From contig NZ_CP013386.1 of NCBI RefSeq assembly GCF_001523745.2, positions 1,674,001 through 1,738,000 of the forward strand: a stretch of 64,000 nt of DNA, given 5' to 3'. Of this stretch, positions 55,678 through 64,000 are shown in pieces. The DNA is from Burkholderia mayonis. Its GTDB lineage: Bacteria; Pseudomonadota; Gammaproteobacteria; Burkholderiales; Burkholderiaceae. The position numbers were made by a program, and so were the translations under genes. The notes beneath the pieces are model-generated. The model had not been told where the DNA came from and made no database searches. It was given only the letters and a program-made list of their open reading frames with translations. The number at the start of each line of letters is the position of its first letter. The first letter of the stretch is position 1.

Positions 55678-56691
55678 ATGAACGACCGATCCATCGACCG
55701 AAACGCCGACGCCCCGTCCGGGCAGGCGGCCGCCGTCGCGGCGAAGCCGGCCGGCATGCGGCTCGGCCTGTCGAACTACGTCGGACTCGCGCTCGCGCTC
55801 CTTGCGCTGATCGCGCTTTTCTCGATGCTCAGCGCGCACTTCCTCACGTACGACACGTTCAGCACGATCGCGAACCAGATTCCCGATCTCGTCGTGCTGT
55901 CGGTCGGCATGACCTTCGTCCTCATCATCGCGGGGATCGACCTGTCGGTCGGCTCCGTGCTCGCGCTCGCGGCGTCGGTCGTGAGCGTCGCCGCGCTGCG
56001 CTGGCAGTGGCCGCCGCTTGCCGCCGCGCTCGCCGGCGTCGCGGCGGCCGCCGCGACGGGCACGTTGACGGGCGCCGTCACGGTCGGCTGGCGGATCCCG
56101 TCGTTCATCGTGTCGCTCGGCGTGCTGGAGGCGGCGCGCGGCGTCGCGTACCAACTGACGAATTCGCGCACCGCGTACATCGGCGATGCGTTCGACTTCC
56201 TGTCGAATCCGATCGCGCTCGGCATCTCGCCCGCGTTCCTGATCGCGGTCGCGGTCATGATCGCCGCGCAATTCGTGCTCGCGCGCACGGTGTTCGGCCG
56301 TTATCTCGTCGGCGTCGGCACGAACGAGGAAGCGGTGCGACTGGCCGGGGTTAACCCGCGCCCGTATAAAATCATCGTTTTCGCGCTGATGGGCGCGCTC
56401 GCGGGACTCGCCGCGCTGTTCCAGATCTCCCGGCTCGAAGCCGCCGATCCGAACGCGGGCGCGGGCCTCGAGCTGCAGGTCATCGCGGCCGTCGTGATCG
56501 GCGGCACGAGCCTGATGGGCGGTCGCGGCTCGGTTGTCAGCACGTTCTTCGGCGTGTTGATCATCTCGGTGCTCGCGGCGGGTCTCGCGCAGATCGGCGC
56601 GAACGAACCGACCAAGCGCATCATCACCGGCGCCGTGATCGTCGTAGCCGTCGTGCTCGACACGTATCGCAGCCGGCGCGCGCGAGGGTAG
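55678..56691 (+). CDS. rbsC: Ribose ABC transporter permease RbsC
   Basis: Membrane subunit of the CUT2 sugar importer. The 337 residues have about eight to ten spans and the family motifs TFVLIIAGIDLSVGSVLAL, GTNEEAVRLAGVNPRPYKI and LQVIAAVVIGGTSLMGGRGSV. The first 30 residues are a polar leader. It lies 80 bases after rbsA. Confidence 0.95.
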   Translation: MNDRSIDRNADAPSGQAAAVAAKPAGMRLGLSNYVGLALALLALIALFSMLSAHFLTYDTFSTIANQIPDLVVLSVGMTFVLIIAGIDLSVGSVLALAASVVSVAALRWQWPPLAAALAGVAAAAATGTLTGAVTVGWRIPSFIVSLGVLEAARGVAYQLTNSRTAYIGDAFDFLSNPIALGISPAFLIAVAVMIAAQFVLARTVFGRYLVGVGTNEEAVRLAGVNPRPYKIIVFALMGALAGLAALFQISRLEAADPNAGAGLELQVIAAVVIGGTSLMGGRGSVVSTFFGVLIISVLAAGLAQIGANEPTKRIITGAVIVVAVVLDTYRSRRARG

Positions 56692-56719
56692 CAAGAACAA
56701 CGAACCAGAGAGAAACGGA

Positions 56720-57751
56720 ATGGCGACGATCAAGGATGTGGCGGCCATCGCCGGCGTGTCGTTTACGACGGTGTCGCACGTGGTCAACAATTCGCGGCCC
56801 GTGTCGGCCGACGTGCGGGCCAAGGTCGAGCGGGCGATCCGCGAGCTCAACTACGTGCCCTCGGCCGTCGCGCGCTCGCTGAAGGCACGCTCGACGGCCA
56901 CCATCGGCCTCGTGGTGCCGAACAGCACGAACCCGTATTTCGCCGAGCTCGCGCGTGGTATCGAGGATCAATGCGCGCTGTCCGGCTACTGCGTGTTCCT
57001 GTGCAATTCGGACGACGATCCGGAAAAGCAGCGCAACTACCTGCGCGTGCTGCAGGAAAAACGCATCGACGGGCTCATCATCGCGTCGGCGGGCGACGAC
57101 GCGGTGCTCGCGCAGACGCTCGCCGACACGCGTGAGCCGCTCGTCGTGGTCGACCGGAACATCGAAGGGCTCGCCGCCGATCTCGTGCAGATCGACCACG
57201 AGCGCGGCGCGTATCTCGCAACGCGGCATCTGCTCGAGCTCGGTCACGCGAAGATCGGCTGCATCACGGGCGCCGTGTCGACCGCGGTGAGCGCGATGCG
57301 CGTGCACGGCTTCATCCGCGCGATGGCCGAGCGCGGCGTCGACATCGTGCCGGGCGCGATCGCCGAAAGCGATTTCTCGTGCATCGGCGGCTATCACGCG
57401 GCCGTGCGTCTCTTCGACACCGTGCGCCCGAGCGCGGTCTTCGCGGGCAATGACCTGATGGGGCTTGGTGCGCTGCGCGCGGCCGCCGAGCGCGGGATCC
57501 GCGTGCCGGCCGACTGCTCGATCATCGGCTTCGACGACATCGAGCTGTCGCGCTACACGTACCCGGCGCTGTCGACGGTCGGCCAGTCGGTGCGCGCATT
57601 GGGCGAAATGGCCGCGCAGACGCTGATCGAGCGGATCGGCGGCGGCGCGTCGGGCGCGCCGCAGCGCCGGCGCGTCGTGTCGCCGCGCCTCGTGCTGCGC
57701 GAATCGACGACCGTCTACGTGGAGCCGGCCGACGCCGGGTATCGCGGATGA
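56720..57751 (+). CDS. rbsR: LacI-family repressor of the ribose operon (RbsR)
   Basis: The 343-residue regulator has an N-terminal helix-turn-helix TIKDVAAIAGVSFTTVSHVVN (3-23), the hinge helix SAVARSLKARST, and a periplasmic-binding-protein-like effector domain (IGLVVPNSTNPYFAELARGIE; VFAGNDLMGLGALRAAAERGI). It is located inside the ribose gene cluster, so ribose or a phosphate of it is the probable inducer. It overlaps rbsK by 4 bases. Likely operators lie at 52853-52864 and 58864-58875. Confidence 0.92.
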   Translation: MATIKDVAAIAGVSFTTVSHVVNNSRPVSADVRAKVERAIRELNYVPSAVARSLKARSTATIGLVVPNSTNPYFAELARGIEDQCALSGYCVFLCNSDDDPEKQRNYLRVLQEKRIDGLIIASAGDDAVLAQTLADTREPLVVVDRNIEGLAADLVQIDHERGAYLATRHLLELGHAKIGCITGAVSTAVSAMRVHGFIRAMAERGVDIVPGAIAESDFSCIGGYHAAVRLFDTVRPSAVFAGNDLMGLGALRAAAERGIRVPADCSIIGFDDIELSRYTYPALSTVGQSVRALGEMAAQTLIERIGGGASGAPQRRRVVSPRLVLRESTTVYVEPADAGYRG

Positions 57752-58722
57752 CGGCGGCGCTCGAACGTGCGGCGGAACGCGCCGCGCCCGCGCGCGGCGG
57801 CAGGGTGATGGTCGTCGGCAGTCTCAACATGGATCTCGTCGTGCGCTCGCCGCGGCTGCCGCAGCCGGGCGAGACGCTCGCCGGCCGCTCGTTCGCGCAG
57901 GCGGCGGGCGGCAAGGGCGGCAACCAGGCGGTCGCGGCCGCGCGACTCGGCGCGCAGGTCGCGATGCTCGGCCGCGTCGGCGCCGACGAGCACGGCGCCG
58001 CGCTGCGCGCGGGGCTCGCCGCCGAAGGGATCGATTGCGGCGCGCTGTCGGTCAGCGCGACGGCGACGACGGGCGTCGCGCTCATCGTCGTCGACGACAC
58101 GAGCCAGAACGCGATCGTGATCGTCGCGGGCAGCAACGGCGAAGTGACGCCCGACTCGATCGCCGAGCACGAGGCGGCGCTCGCGGCCGCGGACGTGCTG
58201 ATCTGCCAGTTGGAGACGCCCGAGGACGCGGTCCGCGCGGCGCTGGCCGCAGGCCGGCGGCTCGGCAAGACGGTCGTGCTGAATCCGGCGCCCGCCGTCC
58301 GTCCGCTGCCCGCCGACTGGCTGCCGCTCATCGATTACCTGATCCCGAACGAAGTCGAAGCTGCGGCGCTGACCGGGCTGCCGGTGCGCGATCCGGCGAG
58401 CGCCGAGGCGGCCGCGCGAGCGCTCGCGGCAGCGGGCGCGCGCAACGTGATCGTCACGCTTGGCGGGCAGGGCGCGGTCGCGCTGACGGCCGACGGCGCG
58501 GCGCGCCACTATCCGGCGCCGCGTGTCACCCCCGTCGACACGACGGCGGCGGGCGACACGTTCATCGGCGGCTTCGCCGCGCGGCTCGCCGCGGGCGCCG
58601 CGCCGCCCGACGCGATCTTGTTCGCGCAGCGCGCGGCGGCGCTGTCGGTTACGCGGGCGGGCGCGCAGCCGTCGATTCCGACGCTCGCCGAGCTGGACGC
58701 GTTCGCGCCGGACCCGGCGTGA
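57748..58722 (+). CDS. rbsK: Ribokinase
   Basis: PfkB-family kinase that phosphorylates ribose to ribose-5-phosphate. The 324 residues include GSLNMDLVVRSPRLPQPGETLAG, the GGKGGNQAVAAARLGA motif near 55 and the catalytic anion-hole DTTAAGDTFIGGFAARLA near 265. A 25-residue N-terminal extension precedes the canonical start. Translationally coupled to rbsR (ATGA). No rbsD mutarotase gene is seen in the cluster. Confidence 0.94.
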   Translation: MTAALERAAERAAPARGGRVMVVGSLNMDLVVRSPRLPQPGETLAGRSFAQAAGGKGGNQAVAAARLGAQVAMLGRVGADEHGAALRAGLAAEGIDCGALSVSATATTGVALIVVDDTSQNAIVIVAGSNGEVTPDSIAEHEAALAAADVLICQLETPEDAVRAALAAGRRLGKTVVLNPAPAVRPLPADWLPLIDYLIPNEVEAAALTGLPVRDPASAEAAARALAAAGARNVIVTLGGQGAVALTADGAARHYPAPRVTPVDTTAAGDTFIGGFAARLAAGAAPPDAILFAQRAAALSVTRAGAQPSIPTLAELDAFAPDPA

Positions 58723-58863
58723 CGCAGGCCACGCCGCGCCGGTTCTCGTAAGCAAAAAGAAAGAAAATATCGATCCGGTGCATGTGGCGAACACGATTTT
58801 CTTCAGATCGATCGCTGCACGGATCAAGACTTCCTGTCTAGCGCCGTAAACAAGCCAGGCGGA

Positions 58864-58875
58864 GCAAACGTTTCG
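58864..58875. promoter_or_regulatory. Possible second RbsR operator, upstream of the chemoreceptor gene
   Basis: GCAAACGTTTCG matches the palindrome upstream of rbsB at ten of twelve bases, including the whole AAACGTTT core. It lies 58 bases before the chemoreceptor ATG. Control by RbsR is inferred from the similarity. Confidence 0.55.
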
Positions 58876-58933
58876 CTGCCGCGGGCTGCGTCGGGCAGCC
58901 CCGTCGTCTTCACGATGCGTCACAGGAAGAACC

Positions 58934-60739
58934 ATGCTGCTGAAGAACCTCACGATCAGGACGCGCCTCGCCGTCACGATGGCGCTCCTTTCCGTCCTGC
59001 TGTGCGTCGTCGGCGCGCTCGGCCTGTTCGGAATGAGCCAGGCCAACGACGCGAATTACGAAACCTTCTCGAACCAGATGCCGAGTGCGATCGACGTCGC
59101 GAGCGCCGAGCTGTTCGCCGCGCGCGAGCGGCTCGTGCTCGATCGCGCGGTGATGCTCGCGGGCACGCCCGACGCGACGCCGACGATCGAGCGCGCGCGC
59201 CAGATGCGCGGGATTTCCGATTCGTGGTGGAAGAAATACCTCGACCTGCCGCGCAGCGCGGAAGAGGATCGCCTTGCGCAGGACGTTGCGGCGAAACGGC
59301 AGGTGCTGCAGCGCGAGCTCGACGCATTCGTCGACCTCATCAACGCGAACGACCACGACAGGATCCTCGCCGCCGCGAAACGGATGCAGACGGTCTTCAA
59401 CGACTTCGCAGTCGCGGGCGAGACGCTGCGTACGTTCCAGCTCAAGCAGGCGAGCATCAATTTCAACGATGCGCAAAGCGTATACGCGGCGAGCCGGATC
59501 GCGAGCATCGTGTCGCTCCTGGCCGGCCTCGCGATCGCGTTCTATTGCTTTCTGAACCTGCGCGCGGCGATCGCGCGGCCGCTCGCCGATGCGCTCGGCC
59601 ATTTCGACGCGATCGCCGCGGGCGAGCTGCGTCATTCGATCGTCGTCGAGCGGCGCGACGAGATGGGGCTGCTGCTCGAAGGGCTCGCGAAGATGCAGAC
59701 GAGTCTCGCGGACATGGTGCGTTCGGTGCGCGTCGGCGGCGAGTCGATTGCGACGGCGGCCAAGCAGATTGCCGCGGGCAACATCGATCTGTCCTCGCGG
59801 ACGGAGGAGCAGGCGGCGGCGCTCGAAGAGACGGCGTCGAGCATGGAGGAACTGACGGGCACGGTGCGGCGCAACGCAGACAGCGCGCGGCAGGCGAGCG
59901 CGCTCGCGGCGAGCGCGTCGGAGATCGCGAACAAGGGCAACGCCGTCGTCGGCCAGGTGGTCGGCACGATGGGCGACATCAACCAGAGCTCCGCAAAGAT
60001 TGCCGACATCATCTCGATCATCGAGGGAATCGCGTTCCAGACCAACATCCTCGCGCTGAATGCGGCCGTCGAGGCGGCGCGCGCGGGCGAGGAAGGGCGC
60101 GGCTTCGCGGTCGTCGCAGGCGAGGTGCGCAGCCTCGCGCAGCGCTCGTCGGCGGCCGCGAAGGAGATCAAGGAACTGATCGACACGTCGGTCGAGCGCG
60201 TGCGCACGGGCTCGACGCTCGTCGACGAGGCGGGCCGCACGATGAGCGAAGTGATCGGCGCGGTGCGGCGCGTGACCGACATCATGGGCGAAATCGCGGC
60301 CGCGTCGGAGGAGCAGAGCAGCGGGATCGATCAGGTGTCGCGCGCGGTGTCGCAGATGGACGAGGTCACGCAGCAGAACGCGGCGCTCGTCGAAGAGGCC
60401 GCGGCGGCCGCGCAATCGCTCGACGAGCAGGCGGCGCGGCTGCGCACGACCGTCTCGGTGTTCCGGGTCGACGACGGCGACGCGCGCGACGTCGCCTCGC
60501 ACGCGCCGACGCGGCCGGCGGCAGGCGTCGCGCACAAGGCGGCGAGCGTCGTCGCGCCGATCCGGTCCGTCGCGTCATCCGGTGCGCCGAGCGTGGCGGC
60601 AGCGGCGCTCAAGCCCGCGCCGTCCGCATCGCCCGCGACGCCTGTGCACGCGGCTACGGCTGCGAAGCCAAAGCCCGCGCCGCGCGCAACGGCCGCCGCT
60701 ACACCTGCCGCGAGCGATAGCGATTGGGAAACCTTCTAA
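58934..60739 (+). CDS. Methyl-accepting chemotaxis protein
   Basis: The 601-residue transmembrane chemoreceptor has TM1 (about 10-32), a periplasmic four-helix-bundle-like domain (33-190), TM2 (191-212), HAMP (to about 270) and the signalling hairpin with the tip motif [21 protein letters not shown] near 390-410. It ends in the pentapeptide DWETF, close to the NWETF tether that binds CheR and CheB. A 60-residue Ala/Pro linker precedes it. It lies just downstream of the ribose operon with a putative RbsR site, suggesting it senses ribose, perhaps through RbsB as Trg does in E. coli. Confidence 0.93.
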   Translation: MLLKNLTIRTRLAVTMALLSVLLCVVGALGLFGMSQANDANYETFSNQMPSAIDVASAELFAARERLVLDRAVMLAGTPDATPTIERARQMRGISDSWWKKYLDLPRSAEEDRLAQDVAAKRQVLQRELDAFVDLINANDHDRILAAAKRMQTVFNDFAVAGETLRTFQLKQASINFNDAQSVYAASRIASIVSLLAGLAIAFYCFLNLRAAIARPLADALGHFDAIAAGELRHSIVVERRDEMGLLLEGLAKMQTSLADMVRSVRVGGESIATAAKQIAAGNIDLSSRTEEQAAALEETASSMEELTGTVRRNADSARQASALAASASEIANKGNAVVGQVVGTMGDINQSSAKIADIISIIEGIAFQTNILALNAAVEAARAGEEGRGFAVVAGEVRSLAQRSSAAAKEIKELIDTSVERVRTGSTLVDEAGRTMSEVIGAVRRVTDIMGEIAAASEEQSSGIDQVSRAVSQMDEVTQQNAALVEEAAAAAQSLDEQAARLRTTVSVFRVDDGDARDVASHAPTRPAAGVAHKAASVVAPIRSVASSGAPSVAAAALKPAPSASPATPVHAATAAKPKPAPRATAAATPAASDSDWETF

Positions 60740-60794
60740 TTTGAGATAGGAATCGCATCGGACAACGATCTATCCCCAATTTGACGAAAAGACG

Positions 60795-60818
60795 ACGCCC
60801 GCCGCCAGCGGGCGTTTT
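60795..60818 (+). terminator. Intrinsic terminator of the chemoreceptor gene
   Basis: An 8-bp stem ACGCCCGC / GCGGGCGT (60795-60802 with 60808-60815) has a 5-base loop and is followed by TTT. It is 56 bases past the stop codon. Confidence 0.85.
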
Positions 60819-61430
60819 CGCATCGAAAGCGATCGTTCGCGTGTTCGTGCATTCGTCGCGCGCGGGCGGCACGCGTTTTCCGATGCGCGGGCTCGCGATG
60901 TGCATCGAGGGCGGCATCGGCGTATCGGCATGCGCGGTCGAAACGCGCATGTCGAAGATGGGCATGGGGCGAGCACGCGTCCTCGATGACACGTGCATGA
61001 CCGACGCGCGTTCGACTGCGTTCCGACTCGCGCGATCGTCCGCGTCGATGTCAGGGGCATCGCACCGTTGCGCGCGCCGCAAAAAATTTGTAACGGCGCA
61101 TTTGCGCTGTCGACGCAAACGACGCGTCGCGCGTATATGAAAAGAAGCGGGATGGCGGTTCGGCGAGCGCGCGAGCGTCAACGGACGAGACGATCCGCTG
61201 CCTGAATGGAGAGCGCCGATGCAGCGTTGGCGCGAAGCGGGAGAACCATTCTAGAGCAGCAAAAAGTGCTTTCCAAGCAGCGTTTTCCGCAATGTCGAAA
61301 ACCGCGGCGAGGCCGTTGAAGTAGTTCGTGAAAAAAAAAGTAAATGGGTTTAGGATGAAATCGAACGGTCCTGCTTCGACATGATCTATACGAAGGCAAG
61401 ATCGTCTTCAGACTCAGGCGAGGAGGTAGC
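60819..61430. other. Intergenic region upstream of prkA
   Basis: 612 bases lack a supported gene. The longest frame (minus strand, about 60699-61181) is Arg-rich, overlaps the terminator and lacks a ribosome-binding site. From about 61320 the region becomes AT-rich (an A9 run near 61332-61340). The prkA promoter probably lies there, but no sigma box can be assigned with confidence. Confidence 0.45.
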
Positions 61431-63353
61431 ATGGATATTTACAGCAGCTTCGCGAACCGCTTCGAAAAAACGCGAGAGGAAGAGTTCTCGCTGGAGGAGT
61501 ATCTCGCGCTCTGCAAAAACGATCCATCGGCGTACGCGACTGCCGGCGAACGCATGCTGGCGGCCATCGGGGAGCCGGAACAGGTCGACACGCGCAACGA
61601 TCCGCGCTTGTCGCGGATTTTCGCGAATAAGGTGATCAAGGTATACCCCGCGTTTCGCGAGTTCTACGGCATGGAGGAGGTGATCGAGCAGGTCGTCGCC
61701 TACTTCCGCCATGCGGCGCAAGGGCTCGAGGAAAAGAAGCAGATTCTCTACCTGCTCGGTCCGGTGGGCGGCGGCAAGTCGTCGATCGCCGAGCGCCTGA
61801 AGCAACTGATGGAGCGTGTGCCGTTCTATTCGCTCAAGGGCTCGCCCGTCAACGAATCGCCGCTCGGCTTGTTCGACTACGACGAAGACGGTCCGATTCT
61901 CGAAGAGCAGTACGGCATTCCGCGCCGCTACCTGAAGAGCATCCTGAGTCCGTGGGCGGTCAAGCGCCTGCACGAGTACAACGGCGACATCCGGCGCTTT
62001 CGCATCGTGCGCCGCTATCCGTCGATCCTGCGGCAGATCGGCATCGCGAAGACCGAACCCGGCGACGAGAACAATCAGGACATCTCGTCGCTCGTCGGCA
62101 AGGTCGATATCCGCAAGCTCGAGCAATACGCGCAGGACGACGCCGATGCGTACAGCTATTCCGGCGGCCTGTGCCTCGCGAACCAGGGCCTCCTGGAATT
62201 CGTCGAAATGTTCAAGGCGCCGATCAAGGTGCTGCACCCGCTCTTGACCGCGACGCAAGAAGGCAACTTCAAGGGCACCGAAGGATTCGGCGCGATCCCG
62301 TTCGACGGCATCATCCTCGCGCACTCGAACGAGTCCGAATGGAAGGCGTTTCGCAACAACCGGAACAACGAGGCGCTGCTCGACCGGATCTTCGTCGTCA
62401 AGGTGCCGTACTGCCTGCGCGTTTCGGAAGAGATCAAGATCTACGAGAAGCTGATCCGCAACTCGTCGCTCGCCGAGGCTGTGTGCGCGCCCGGCACGCT
62501 GAAGATGATGGCGCAGTTCTCGGTGCTCACGCGCCTGCACGAGCCGGAGAATTCAAGCCTTTTCTCGAAGATGCAGGTGTACGACGGCGAGAATCTGAAG
62601 GACACCGATCCGAAGGCGAAGTCGTATCAGGAGTATCGCGACTACGCGGGCGTCGACGAAGGGATGACGGGCGTGTCGACGCGCTTCGCGTTCAAGATCA
62701 TGTCGCGCGTGTTCAACTTCGATTCGACCGAAGTCGCGGCGAACCCGGTGCACCTGATGTACGTGCTCGAACAGCAGATCGAGCGCGAGCAGTTCCCGCC
62801 GGAAACCGAGCAGAAGTATCTGTCGTACGTGAAGGACCTGCTCGCGTCGCGCTATGCGGAGTTCATCGGCAAGGAGATCCAGACCGCGTACCTCGAGTCG
62901 TATTCGGAATACGGTCAGAACATCTTCGATCGCTACGTCACGTATGCGGACTTCTGGATCCAGGATCAGGAATTCCGCGATCACGACACGGGCGAGAGCT
63001 TCGACCGCGCCGCGCTCAATGCCGAGCTCGAGAAGATCGAGAAGCCGGCGGGCATCAGCAATCCGAAGGATTTCCGCAACGAGATCGTGAACTTCGTGTT
63101 GCGCGCGCGGGCCGCGAACGGCGGCAAGAATCCGGCGTGGGTCAGCTACGAAAAGCTGCGCGTCGTGATCGAAAAGAAGATGTTCTCGAACACGGAGGAA
63201 TTGTTGCCGGTCATTTCGTTCAACGCGAAGGGCTCGGCGGAGGAACAGCGCAAACACGAAGATTTTGTCAACCGGATGGTCGCGAAGGGCTATACGCCGA
63301 AGCAGGTGCGGCTCCTGTGCGACTGGTATCTGCGCGTGCGCAAGTCGTCATGA
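61431..63353 (+). CDS. prkA: PrkA-family serine protein kinase (YeaG-type)
   Basis: AAA+ and kinase protein linked in E. coli (YeaG) to nutrient-starvation survival and in Bacillus to sporulation control. The 640 residues match the family. An N-terminal AAA-like PrkA domain has Walker A GPVGGGKS at 110-117, and the C-terminal kinase-like domain (about 400-640) ends KQVRLLCDWYLRVRKSS. The ATG at 61431 follows a GAGGAGG site. It stands upstream of a DUF444 (YeaH) gene, the conserved prkA-yeaH-spoVR arrangement of which only the first two are inside the window. Confidence 0.96.
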   Translation: MDIYSSFANRFEKTREEEFSLEEYLALCKNDPSAYATAGERMLAAIGEPEQVDTRNDPRLSRIFANKVIKVYPAFREFYGMEEVIEQVVAYFRHAAQGLEEKKQILYLLGPVGGGKSSIAERLKQLMERVPFYSLKGSPVNESPLGLFDYDEDGPILEEQYGIPRRYLKSILSPWAVKRLHEYNGDIRRFRIVRRYPSILRQIGIAKTEPGDENNQDISSLVGKVDIRKLEQYAQDDADAYSYSGGLCLANQGLLEFVEMFKAPIKVLHPLLTATQEGNFKGTEGFGAIPFDGIILAHSNESEWKAFRNNRNNEALLDRIFVVKVPYCLRVSEEIKIYEKLIRNSSLAEAVCAPGTLKMMAQFSVLTRLHEPENSSLFSKMQVYDGENLKDTDPKAKSYQEYRDYAGVDEGMTGVSTRFAFKIMSRVFNFDSTEVAANPVHLMYVLEQQIEREQFPPETEQKYLSYVKDLLASRYAEFIGKEIQTAYLESYSEYGQNIFDRYVTYADFWIQDQEFRDHDTGESFDRAALNAELEKIEKPAGISNPKDFRNEIVNFVLRARAANGGKNPAWVSYEKLRVVIEKKMFSNTEELLPVISFNAKGSAEEQRKHEDFVNRMVAKGYTPKQVRLLCDWYLRVRKSS

Positions 63354-63478
63354 CGCGCGCAACGCGACGCCCGCGCGGCCGCGCGCGGGCACCTTGAGAG
63401 ACGCCGCCCGCATCGCGGCAGCCCCGCGTGTGCGCGGCGTGCGTCCCGGCGTATCGACATTCGAGCGGGAGACAGGGC

Positions 63479-64000
63479 GTGCTTCATCAAATCATCGACC
63501 GCAGACTGGCCGGCAAGAACAAGAGCATTGCAAACCGTGAGCGCTTCCTGCGCCGCGTCAAGAACTACATTCGTCGCGCGGTGTCCGACGCGGTGCGCGA
63601 TCGCAGCATCAAGGACATCCAGAGCACGCAGAGCATCACGATTCCCCGCAAGGACATCGCGGAGCCGACGTTCCGGCACGGGCCGGGCGGGCGGCGCGAG
63701 ATCGTGCATCCGGGCAACGCCGACTACGTGCGCGGCGACAAGATCCCGCGTCCGCCGGGCGGCGCCGGAGGCGGCGGCAGCCAGGCGAGCAACGAAGGCG
63801 AAGGTCAGGACGACTTCGTGTTCGAGCTGTCGCGCGAGGAATTCATGCAGTACTTCTTCGACGATCTCGAACTGCCGCGCCTCGTCAAGACCCATCTGCT
63901 GACCGTGCCGAGCTGGAAGAACGTTCGCGCGGGCTGGGCGGCCGAGGGCACGCCGAACAACATCGACGTCGTGCGTTCGCTGCGAAGCGCGCTCGGCCGG
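63479..64000 (+). CDS. yeaH: YeaH-type DUF444 protein (5' part, cut by the window end)
   Basis: First 174 codons of a DUF444 protein with a von Willebrand-like domain, the partner of PrkA in starvation-linked operons. The start is GTG (63479), with no ATG near the conserved N-terminus. The sequence LHQIIDRRLAGKNKSIANRERFLRR matches E. coli YeaH closely, followed by DIAEPTFRHGPGGRREIVHPGN, a Gly-rich linker and GQDDFVFELSREEFMQYFFDDLELP. No stop occurs before the window end. It lies 125 bases after prkA; a spoVR-like gene would be expected next. Confidence 0.9.
   Translation, partial: MLHQIIDRRLAGKNKSIANRERFLRRVKNYIRRAVSDAVRDRSIKDIQSTQSITIPRKDIAEPTFRHGPGGRREIVHPGNADYVRGDKIPRPPGGAGGGGSQASNEGEGQDDFVFELSREEFMQYFFDDLELPRLVKTHLLTVPSWKNVRAGWAAEGTPNNIDVVRSLRSALGR

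Noticed and set aside
60699..61181. 160-codon minus-strand ORF upstream of prkA
   Set aside because: It overlaps the chemoreceptor 3' end and its terminator, is Arg-rich, and lacks a ribosome-binding site.

Overview
The window looks like a chromosomal segment of a Burkholderia species, most probably of the pseudomallei/thailandensis group. The reasons are very high GC with strong third-position GC, near-identity of the housekeeping proteins to the betaproteobacterial type (split ArnA, LexA, ClpB, DnaB, CysB), and an octameric tandem repeat of the kind common in that group. The species assignment is an inference from gene content and was not tested by a search.

Layout. 1-2.9 kb: ribosomal/replication operon rpsF(partial)-priB-rpsR-rplI, terminator, then dnaB. 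3.0-4.7 kb: a PhoU-like DUF47 protein plus a Pit phosphate transporter. 4.8-9.3 kb: an amino-acid or amine uptake and oxidation cluster (FAD oxidoreductase, ABC ATPase, permease, binding protein) divergent from an IclR regulator. 9.6-13.6 kb: an NlpC/P60 lipoprotein, a PIN-PhoH ATPase and a Bcp peroxiredoxin. 13.6-21 kb: the L-Ara4N lipid A modification cluster (arnT, an ArnE-like small transporter, arnB, arnC, separate formyltransferase and decarboxylase genes, arnD). 21-25.9 kb: a Mth938-like protein divergent from alaA-hom-thrC. 26.4-28.5 kb: moeA-moaD-moaE. 28.8-30 kb: a truncated haemoglobin divergent from an NsrR-type NO sensor. 30.2-32.8 kb: clpB behind a textbook sigma-32 promoter.

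32.9-34.3 kb is the one clearly foreign patch. Directly behind the clpB terminator is a gutted group II intron: a GUGCG-type 5' end and domain V/VI-like 3' end, with an antisense IS110 transposase fragment in its middle. A remnant phage lysis cassette follows (holin, SAR endolysin, truncated third ORF). 34.3-46.3 kb is a mosaic of accessory genes: dctA, an 8-bp x 10 tandem repeat, a GNAT acetyltransferase, an HxlR regulator/thioesterase pair with matched operators, an aldo/keto reductase, a CTCC-motif permease, an unrecognised protein, a NodIJ-type exporter, a universal stress protein, a DUF2939 protein and a small unknown.

46.3-52.3 kb: lexA with two SOS boxes, then the sulfate uptake genes sbp-cysT-cysW-cysA-cysB. 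52.9-60.7 kb: ribose uptake and kinase genes rbsB-A-C-R-K, followed by a chemoreceptor whose upstream region carries a near copy of the proposed RbsR operator, which suggests coupling of ribose transport and chemotaxis. 61.4-64 kb: prkA and the start of a yeaH-type DUF444 gene (cut by the window end).

I did not see a wholly new multi-gene system. The most novel signals are the intron/IS110/phage scar behind clpB, the shared GTTC-N7-GAAC operators at 38.3 kb, the possible RbsR-chemoreceptor link, and the octamer tandem repeat. No tRNA, rRNA or CRISPR array was found.
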